Positions 58,458 through 64,000 of a DNA stretch of 64,000 bases are shown one piece after another. The stretch spans positions 620,001 through 684,000 of the forward strand of contig NZ_JAMLIX010000002.1 in assembly GCF_023953965.1 (NCBI RefSeq). The letters are read 5' to 3'. The position numbers were made by a program, and so were the translations under genes. Source of the stretch: Bosea sp. (in: a-proteobacteria) (GTDB lineage Bacteria > Pseudomonadota > Alphaproteobacteria > Rhizobiales > Beijerinckiaceae). Each line of letters opens with the position of its first letter. The stretch's first letter is position 1. A model generated the notes under the pieces. It made no database searches and had not been told where the DNA came from. It was given only the letters and a program-made list of their open reading frames with translations.

Positions 58458-60718
58458 CAGCGCCTCTTGCCGAAAGACGTGCCGCCGCCGCGCCGCCTGC
58501 CGGCGCGGGCCGTCGCCACCTTTCGCCCGGCCGAGAGCATCTCGAAGCGCAGCGCGCCGGCGACGGGGGCGGCCTCGACCAGCTTGACATGCACCCGGTC
58601 GCCGAGGCGCCAGCTCTCGCCTGTGCGCTCGCCGGTCAGCGCGTGCGCCGCCTCGTCGAAGCGATAATAGTCGCCGCCGAGCGTCGAGGCCGGGACGAAG
58701 CCGTCGGCGCCGGTGCCGTCGAGCTTGACGAACAGCCCGGAGCGGGTGACCCCGCCGATGCGCCCGTCGAAGCTTGCGCCGATCTGGCCGGAGAGGAAAT
58801 GCGCGATCAGCCGGTCGGTGGTCTCGCGTTCGGCCATCATGGCGCGCCGCTCGGCCGCCGAGATGCGCGTCGCGACCTCGCGCAGCTCCGCGAGCGTCGT
58901 GGTCCTGGGCAGCCCGTCGTCGCCGAGCTTCAGCGCCGCGATCAGGGCGCGATGCACGACGAGATCGGCATAGCGGCGGATCGGCGAGGTGAAATGGGCG
59001 TAGCGGTGCAAATTGAGGCCGAAATGCCCGTAGTTCTCGGCGACGTATTCGGCCTGCGCCTGCGTGCGCAGCACGACCTCGTTGATCAGCGTCTCGTTCT
59101 CCGAGCCCCTGATCATCGCCAGGATGCGGTTGAACAGCACGGGCCTGAGCGCCCCGTCCCGCGGCAGCTTGATGCCGATCGAGGCCAGAACCTCGCCGAG
59201 CGCGCGCATCTTCTCCAGCGTCGGCTCGTCATGGCAGCGATAGATCAGGAGGCTGCCGGCCTTCTCCAGCGTCTCGGCGGCGGCAACGTTGGCGAGGATC
59301 ATGAACTCCTCGATCAGCCGGTGCGCCGCCAGCCGCTCCGGCACCATGACGCGGTCGACCGAGCCGTCGGCCTTCAGGACGAGCTTGCGCTCGGGCAGGT
59401 CGAGCTCGAGCGGCTGGCGCCGGTCGCGGGCGCGCGCCGCCACGCCGTAAGCCGCCCAGAGCGGCATCAGCACGCTCTCGCGGATCGGGGCGGTCTTGGC
59501 GTCCGGCTTGCCGTCGATGGCGGCCTGCGCCTGATCGTAGGAGAGTTTTGCCGCCGAGCGCATCAGCACGCGGTGGAAGGAGTGGCCCTTCTTCGAACCG
59601 TCGGCCTTGAGCACGATGCGGACCGCCATGGCAGGCCGGTCCTCGTTCTCGCGCAAGGAACACAGGTCGTTCGAGATCCGCTCCGGTAGCATCGGCACGA
59701 CGCGGTCGGGGAAATAGACCGAGTTGCCGCGCTCCAGCGCCTCGCGGTCGAGCGCGGAGCCCGGCGTGACATAGGCCGCTACATCGGCGATGGCGACGGT
59801 GACGACGAAGCCGCCGGGATTGCCAGGGTCTTCGTCCGCCGCTGCATGGACCGCGTCGTCATGGTCCTTGGCGTCGGCCGGGTCGATGGTGACGAGGGCC
59901 AGGTCGCGCCAGTCCTCGCGGCCTTTCAGGCTTGCGAGCGGCGCTTCCGCCGCCTCCTTCAGCGCGGCGGGCGGGAATTCGTGCGGGATGCCGTGGGCGT
60001 GGATCGCGATCAGGCTGACGGCGCGCTCCGACTTGATCGAGCCCAGACGCTCGCGCACCTGTGCCTCGGGCGGGCCGAAGCGGCTCTCGCGCCGCAAGGA
60101 GACCGAGACGAGGTCGCCGTCCTGCGCCTCGTCCGTGCGGCCCTTCGGGATGATCGCCTCGCGGCCCTGCGCCTTCTTGTCGATCGGCACGAGCCGGCCG
60201 GAGCCGTCGGGCAGGGCGCGGAAGATGCCGAGCACGGCGGCCCTGGCCTTGCCCATCACCTTGAGCACGCGTCCGGAATAGCCGAAGCCCGTGACGCCGC
60301 GCAGCCGCGTGAGTTTCAGCACGACATGGTCGCCGATGCCCGGCGCGGCAGCGGCCGCCTTGTCCCTGCGCCGCCCCTCGCGGGTGCGTTCCACCAGGAT
60401 CTGCGGCGGCGCGCCTTGCCCGGCTTCGTCCCATTCGAGCGGCTGCGCGATGAGGTCGCCCTCGCGGTCGCGGCGCTTGATCTCGCAGAGCAGCACCGGC
60501 GGCAGCGCGCCGCGCGGATGCACCGGGCGCACCTCACCGTCGCCGCCGATCTCGCCGGCCTCGGCGAGTTCTCGCAGCAGGCGCTTCAGCCAGATCTTGC
60601 CGCCCTGGTCGAGCCCGAAGGCCCGGGCGATCTCGCGCCGGCCGACCTCGCGGCCGGCGGCGCGCTCTTCCTCGATGAAGGCGAGGATCGCTTCGCGGCT
60701 CGGTTCAGGGACGGGCAC
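58457..60718 (-). CDS. rnr: Ribonuclease R
   Basis: A 753-residue 3'-5' exoribonuclease degrading structured RNA. An N-terminal winged-helix region (REAILAFIEEERAAGREVGRREIARAFGL) and cold-shock-like domains precede the RNB core with DPADAKDHDDAVHA, ISNDLCSLRENEDRPAM and HFTSPIRRYADLVVHR; an S1 domain (FDGRIGGVTRSGLFVKLDGTGADGFVP) and basic tail follow. No ATG is available near the expected start; GTG 60718 fits best, since a farther ATG would lie inside the upstream hairpin. The leader carries a micro-ORF and hairpin (60815-60981). Confidence 0.93.
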   Translation of the reverse strand: MPVPEPSREAILAFIEEERAAGREVGRREIARAFGLDQGGKIWLKRLLRELAEAGEIGGDGEVRPVHPRGALPPVLLCEIKRRDREGDLIAQPLEWDEAGQGAPPQILVERTREGRRRDKAAAAAPGIGDHVVLKLTRLRGVTGFGYSGRVLKVMGKARAAVLGIFRALPDGSGRLVPIDKKAQGREAIIPKGRTDEAQDGDLVSVSLRRESRFGPPEAQVRERLGSIKSERAVSLIAIHAHGIPHEFPPAALKEAAEAPLASLKGREDWRDLALVTIDPADAKDHDDAVHAAADEDPGNPGGFVVTVAIADVAAYVTPGSALDREALERGNSVYFPDRVVPMLPERISNDLCSLRENEDRPAMAVRIVLKADGSKKGHSFHRVLMRSAAKLSYDQAQAAIDGKPDAKTAPIRESVLMPLWAAYGVAARARDRRQPLELDLPERKLVLKADGSVDRVMVPERLAAHRLIEEFMILANVAAAETLEKAGSLLIYRCHDEPTLEKMRALGEVLASIGIKLPRDGALRPVLFNRILAMIRGSENETLINEVVLRTQAQAEYVAENYGHFGLNLHRYAHFTSPIRRYADLVVHRALIAALKLGDDGLPRTTTLAELREVATRISAAERRAMMAERETTDRLIAHFLSGQIGASFDGRIGGVTRSGLFVKLDGTGADGFVPASTLGGDYYRFDEAAHALTGERTGESWRLGDRVHVKLVEAAPVAGALRFEMLSAGRKVATARAGRRRGGGTSFGKRR

Positions 60719-60814
60719 GGCCGGGGCTCGGGACGTGAAGAGGAAAGCGTGACACGGCGCCTCTCTGCCACGGCTTGCGTCCGCGCGCCAGCATGCGTGT
60801 ATCGCGAAAGCAAG

Positions 60815-60840
60815 AAGGGCTGCCCTTGCGGGCAGCCCTT
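60815..60840 (-). terminator. Strong hairpin between the micro-ORF and rnr
   Basis: AAGGGCTGCCC (60815-60825) pairs perfectly with GGGCAGCCCTT (60830-60840) around four bases. On the minus strand it is followed by CTTGCTTTC, a modest T-rich tract. It sits 48 bases after the micro-ORF stop and 97 bases before rnr: the position of an attenuator. Confidence 0.6.
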
Positions 60841-60887
60841 CCATTGCCGAACCGCGACCCGGCGAGCCGGATCAAAGGTGCCAAAAC

Positions 60888-60965
60888 TCACGCGGAATAG
60901 AAACCCCAGCAAGAAGAGGTCCAGGTCCGCCCGCCTTGCACCAGCGGTTGATGACAATGAGACAC
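60888..60965 (-). CDS. Candidate 25-residue leader peptide upstream of rnr
   Basis: GTG (60963-60965) opens a 25-codon frame: (M)SHCHQPLVQGG then RTWTSSCWGFYSA, stop TGA 60888-60890. It is led by AAAGGAGGTGATCC, an almost full complement of the 16S rRNA 3' end, with seven bases between GGAGG and the start. Cys, His and Trp are frequent for such a short peptide. It is followed by a terminator-like hairpin and then rnr on the same strand, so it may be a regulatory leader peptide; an independent small protein is the alternative. No homologue is recognised. Confidence 0.5.
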   Translation of the reverse strand: MSHCHQPLVQGGRTWTSSCWGFYSA

Positions 60966-60966
60966 T

Positions 60967-60980
60967 GGATCACCTCCTTT
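60967..60980 (-). promoter_or_regulatory. Extended Shine-Dalgarno of the micro-ORF
   Basis: The minus strand reads AAAGGAGGTGATCC, 14 bases complementary to the 16S 3' end. This decides the GTG start at 60965. Confidence 0.7.
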
Positions 60981-61111
60981 CAGTTGTTGCCGACGGGAAG
61001 GAGGCTAAGGCGATTCTCCGGCATTCGTAAATGCCAAAAGCTGCACGGGAGCACCGCGACGAAAGTCGAGATCGGCGGCGGCCGCCGCCGGCGGGTTCGC
61101 TTGCGTCCCGC

Positions 61112-61462
61112 TCAGGCTGCCTTGCGCTTCATCGCCATGATCGCCTGCACGACTTCCATCGACGTCTTGGCATAGGGGCTGGTCGCCGAGAGCGAGATGT
61201 CGCTCGAGACGGTCTCGCCCGCATCGGCCTTGCGGACGATCTCGGCCGCGGCCTTGTGGAAGCGGTCATGGGCGGCCTTGAGAACCGCATATTCCGGCAG
61301 CGTTGCGAAGCTGCGGCCATCGCCGTGTATCCAGCAGCCGAGCGGGCAGACATCGTCGCGCGCCACCTCGACCGCCTTCAGGCTGCGGTCTGGATTGCGG
61401 ATATAGGTGCCGAGCTTCATCTTCCAGTTGCTGTGGGACTTGATCGCGTCGTCGAAATTCAT
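61112..61462 (-). CDS. Stand-alone CZB (chemoreceptor zinc-binding) domain protein
   Basis: A 116-residue helical protein made only of a CZB domain. The zinc-site pattern is visible: His in IKSHSNWKMKLGTYI, Cys in DDVCPLGCWIHGDG and two His in AAHDRFHKAA. CZB domains sense zinc or oxidants such as HOCl, usually at the end of chemoreceptors or diguanylate cyclases; here there is no partner domain. A perfect FNR/FixK box lies 73 bases upstream. Confidence 0.9.
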   Translation of the reverse strand: MNFDDAIKSHSNWKMKLGTYIRNPDRSLKAVEVARDDVCPLGCWIHGDGRSFATLPEYAVLKAAHDRFHKAAAEIVRKADAGETVSSDISLSATSPYAKTSMEVVQAIMAMKRKAA

Positions 61463-61534
61463 TCCTGCCTCCTCAGGTCAAAGTTGTGGCGGTTTGCTTT
61501 GCATGGGCCGGTTAAACATTCCTCAAGCGAGGCG

Positions 61535-61548
61535 TTGATCTGAATCAA
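61535..61548 (-). promoter_or_regulatory. FNR/FixK-type box upstream of the CZB gene
   Basis: TTGATCTGAATCAA is a perfect TTGAT-N4-ATCAA dyad centred about 79 bases before the CZB start (61462). The position would suit activation with a start point near 61500. Divergent gnd starts 111 bases the other way and is a less likely target. The rest of the 196-bp gap shows no gene. Confidence 0.75.
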
Positions 61549-61658
61549 AGCTTGCCGGCCGCGCTTGCGCCCGACCCGGCTTGCCGCCCCGTGCTCACGG
61601 TGCAATGAAACGGTAGTCCCGGCTGCCGCAGGGCGGCGGGCGCGCGGGAGGTGGCGGC

Positions 61659-62645
61659 ATGCAGCTTGGAGTGATCGGCCTCGGCCGGATGGGCGGCAAC
61701 ATCGTGCGCCGGTTGATGCGCGCCGGTCATGAATGCGTGGTCTACGACCGCGATCCGAAGCCGGGCCGGGCGCTCGCCGCCGACGGCGCGACCGTTGCCG
61801 CCGATCTCAAGGACATGGTCGCGAAATTGAAGGCGCCACGCGCGATCTGGGTGATGCTGCCGGCAGGCAGCGTCACGGAAGCGACGCTCGCCACGCTTTC
61901 AGGCCTGGTCGCGGCGGGCGATACGCTGATCGACGGCGGCAACGCCTTCTGGAAGGACGATGTCCGCCGCGGCCGCGAGCTCACGGCCAGGGGCATCCAT
62001 TACATGGATGCCGGCACCTCCGGCGGCGTCCACGGGCTGGAGCGCGGCTATTGCCTGATGATCGGCGGCGACAGGGCGGCCTTCGACCGGCTGGAGCCGA
62101 TCTTCGCGGCGCTGGCGCCGGGCAAGGGCGCAATCGAGCCGACGCGGCATCGCGAGGGCCGAAAATCCACGAGCGAGCAAGGCTATCTGCATTGCGGCCC
62201 GACCGGCTCCGGCCATTTCGTCAAGATGGTCCATAACGGCATCGAATACGGCATGATGCAGGCTTTTGCCGAGGGCTTCGACCTCTTGCGCAACGCCTCC
62301 GCCAGCGAGGGCCTGCCGGCCGAATACGGCTTTGATTTCGACGTCGCCGAGATCGCCGAGGTCTGGCGCCGCGGCTCGGTCGTCACCTCCTGGCTGCTCG
62401 ACCTGACGGCCGAGGCGCTGGCCGCCGACGAGGAATTGTCCGCCTACACCGGCAACGTCTCGGATTCGGGCGAGGGCCGCTGGACGGTCGATGCCGCCGT
62501 CGAGACCGCGACGCCGGCCGAGGTGCTGACCGCGGCGCTGTTCGCGCGCTTCCGCTCGCGCCTCGACCACACCTTCGGCGAGAAGATCCTCTCGGCCATG
62601 CGCGCCGGCTTCGGCGGCCATGTCGAGCCGAAAAAGCCGGGTTGA
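61659..62645 (+). CDS. gnd: 6-phosphogluconate dehydrogenase, decarboxylating, NAD-type (short form)
   Basis: A 328-residue enzyme converting 6-phosphogluconate to ribulose-5-phosphate and CO2. Cofactor motif GVIGLGRMGGNIVRRLMRAGHECVVYDRD, with Asp after the second strand favouring NAD; substrate/catalytic block GPTGSGHFVKMVHNGIEYGMMQAFAEG with Lys and Asn. The short length (~330 versus ~470) is that of the GndA/YqeC group. Confidence 0.93.
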   Translation: MQLGVIGLGRMGGNIVRRLMRAGHECVVYDRDPKPGRALAADGATVAADLKDMVAKLKAPRAIWVMLPAGSVTEATLATLSGLVAAGDTLIDGGNAFWKDDVRRGRELTARGIHYMDAGTSGGVHGLERGYCLMIGGDRAAFDRLEPIFAALAPGKGAIEPTRHREGRKSTSEQGYLHCGPTGSGHFVKMVHNGIEYGMMQAFAEGFDLLRNASASEGLPAEYGFDFDVAEIAEVWRRGSVVTSWLLDLTAEALAADEELSAYTGNVSDSGEGRWTVDAAVETATPAEVLTAALFARFRSRLDHTFGEKILSAMRAGFGGHVEPKKPG

Positions 62646-62652
62646 GGCCGCC

Positions 62653-64000
62653 TCACGCCACCTCGAACCAGCTCCAGACCCCGAGATCGAACCGCTCCAG
62701 CACCGTCGACGAGATCAGCCAGCGGCCCGGATTGTCGGCGATGAAGGCGATGTGCAGCTTCTTGCGCTCCGGGATCTGCACGGTGTCGAGGAAATAGGTC
62801 TCCCAGCCGTCGTCGAGCGGGTGCAGCAGCCGGAAGCTGTGGCCGTGGACATGCACCGGCTGGACGAAGGCGGTGCGGTTGTCGATGGCCATGACGATCG
62901 GCGTGCCACGCTTGACGCTGAACAGCGGCTTGCCGTCGAAGGAGCCGAGGCCGCCATTGATCCGCCACGGCCGGGCGAGGTCGAGGCCGGCGAAATCCAG
63001 CGTCCGGTCTTCCGTGAGCGTCGCCCCGCCCTCGATCACGAGTTCGGGCCGCAGCGCGTCCTGCATCCGCACGGCGGCCGGAAGCGCCGGGTTGAGCGGC
63101 AGCGCCGGGGGCTCGGTCATCGGCGCCTTCTTCTCGCCGGCGGTGACGATCCTGATGAGCGGCAGGCCCGGCCCGATCAGGGCGGTGACGTTGACGGCGG
63201 CGCCGGCCTCCTCCGGCAGGTCGAGGACGACGTCGTAGCGTGTGCCCGGCGCGAAGGGCAGTTGCGAGCGCACCGGCGCGAAGCTCTCCGTCGGCTGGCT
63301 GTCGACCGCGATCACGGTCGCCTTGCCGCCGTCGAAGCGCAGCCGCATGATCCGGGCATTGCAGGCATTGGCGAGCCTGAGGCGGATGCGCGCCCCCGGC
63401 CGGGCCGAAACCGGCAGCGGCGGCGAGCGGCCGTTGACGGTGAGCCAGCTTCCCAGCCGCCCGGCCGAGGCCGCGGCGTTGCCCTGCAGCACGAAGGGCT
63501 GGAGCGCCTGGTCGTCGCCGAGCAGCCAGTCGGTGACGAGCACGGCGAGGTCGAGATCGACTGCCGGCGGCTCGGGTTCCGCGACGATCAGGAGCCCGCT
63601 CAGGCCGCGGCCCGCGGGCTCGGACGAGCCGCCGGGTATGAGCGGGCGATAGAGCAGCGTGCCGGGATCGGGCGGCGTGAGGCGGAATTCGCCCGTCTCG
63701 CCCGGCTGGATCGGCGGGCGTGCGAGCGTCGTCGTGCCGCCGCGTTCCGCCTCGCCGCGCAGGCCGTACCAGTGCAGGTCGAGCGGCGCCGCCGTCTTGT
63801 TCTCCAGCTTGAGATTCAGGCTCTCGCCCTGCTTGATTCGTAAGGTGGGGCCGGGCGTGGCGCCGTCGAACGCCCAGATCTCGGTGTCGACCGGCGGCGA
63901 GGGGCGCAAGCGCGCCTTCGCCGGGGCGGCGACGAGCGTTCGCTGCTCGGCCGGCCCTGACGATTGCGCGAAGCCCGCGCGCGGTGCGATCAGGCAGGCC
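62653..64000 (-). CDS. Multicopper-oxidase-fold protein with degenerate copper sites (N-terminus beyond window)
   Basis: At least 448 residues of a three-cupredoxin-domain exported protein. The segment at the window edge (ACLIAPRAGFAQS) looks like the end of a signal peptide. Fold markers are PGPTLRIKQGESLNLKLEN, LDLHWYGLRG, PIQPGETGEF and QPVHVHGHSFRLL. Copper ligands are mostly lost: HWHG reads HWYG, the HSH after GTYWY is replaced by GTLLYRPLIPG, and the C-terminal HCHxxxH is replaced by LISSTVLERFDLGVW. It therefore resembles non-oxidase relatives such as SufI/FtsP. Partial: the start lies past 64000. Confidence 0.85.
   Translation of the reverse strand, partial: ACLIAPRAGFAQSSGPAEQRTLVAAPAKARLRPSPPVDTEIWAFDGATPGPTLRIKQGESLNLKLENKTAAPLDLHWYGLRGEAERGGTTTLARPPIQPGETGEFRLTPPDPGTLLYRPLIPGGSSEPAGRGLSGLLIVAEPEPPAVDLDLAVLVTDWLLGDDQALQPFVLQGNAAASAGRLGSWLTVNGRSPPLPVSARPGARIRLRLANACNARIMRLRFDGGKATVIAVDSQPTESFAPVRSQLPFAPGTRYDVVLDLPEEAGAAVNVTALIGPGLPLIRIVTAGEKKAPMTEPPALPLNPALPAAVRMQDALRPELVIEGGATLTEDRTLDFAGLDLARPWRINGGLGSFDGKPLFSVKRGTPIVMAIDNRTAFVQPVHVHGHSFRLLHPLDDGWETYFLDTVQIPERKKLHIAFIADNPGRWLISSTVLERFDLGVWSWFEVA

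Noticed and set aside
60719..60844. An ATG at 60844 as the RNase R start
   Set aside because: It lies inside the 60815-60840 hairpin edge, and the added 42 residues lack family similarity; GTG 60718 starts the conserved region.
60965..60981. Fragment of a 16S rRNA gene
   Set aside because: Only 17 bases match the 3' tail; no flanking rRNA helices are present, so it is treated as an extended Shine-Dalgarno on the minus strand.

Overview
The window is high-GC DNA (an estimate by eye, with G/C dominating third codon positions) from an alphaproteobacterium of the order Hyphomicrobiales (Rhizobiales). The gene set and the dispersed palindromic repeats look most like Bosea or a close relative, but that genus call is inference. 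Supporting features are a class I PHA synthase fragment, the hom-glpX-recJ run, the imuA-imuB-dnaE2 SOS mutasome behind a GAAC-N7-GAAC LexA box, and pyrB followed by a metal-site-less pyrC homologue. About 56 protein genes, one tRNA and one candidate micro-ORF are supported.

Layout. 1-7340 is housekeeping: phaC start, a lipoprotein, an LL-DAP/alanine-type aminotransferase, homoserine dehydrogenase, GlpX, RecJ and tRNA-Glu(TTC). 7463-36700 is an accessory catabolic region. Its first block (18996 down to 8355, minus strand) is an 11-gene, nearly gapless operon: a polar amino-acid type ABC importer, then RraA-like aldolase, AtuA-like small protein, AtuA, enoyl-CoA hydratase, MmgE/PrpD, UxaA-type dehydratase and GMC oxidoreductase. 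A divergent regulator with two tandem GntR helix-turn-helix domains lies at 19182. The second block (33506 down to 21759) holds an aldehyde dehydrogenase, a beta-hydroxyacid dehydrogenase, a carboxymuconolactone-decarboxylase-like protein, a complete branched-chain (Liv) ABC importer, a serine hydrolase, an SMP-30 lactonase, an orphan solute-binding protein and an amidohydrolase. It has its own divergent GntR regulator at 33600. A DapA-like lyase and a PatB/MalY C-S lyase follow.

Two shared DNA motifs appear to wire this region. One is a roughly 34-bp dyad, with half-sites TTGRCTTTYGC and GCAAYRGYCAT two bases apart, before the 11-gene operon/tandem regulator, before the orphan binding protein, and before the DapA-like gene. 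The other, GGTTTARACCG, lies just downstream of predicted -10 boxes of both the second regulator and livK. The pathway substrate is not identifiable from sequence alone.

36727-64000 returns to core functions: a split chromate transporter pair, a cardiolipin synthase coupled to an EEP-family phosphodiesterase, the SOS mutasome, an MFS transporter, a DUF2778 protein, TopA, PanB, PyrB/PyrC-like, PlsY, DprA, ribosomal protein L33, a Nudix hydrolase, a DUF983 protein, RNase R, a stand-alone CZB zinc-binding protein behind a perfect FNR/FixK box, NAD-type 6-phosphogluconate dehydrogenase, and a multicopper-oxidase-fold protein that has lost most copper ligands.

Two small-scale structures deserve attention. 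Upstream of RNase R is a 25-codon ORF with a near-maximal Shine-Dalgarno sequence followed by a terminator-like hairpin, which resembles a leader-peptide attenuator. Inside dnaE2 there is an in-frame segment that looks like one of the genome's palindromic repeats turned into protein.
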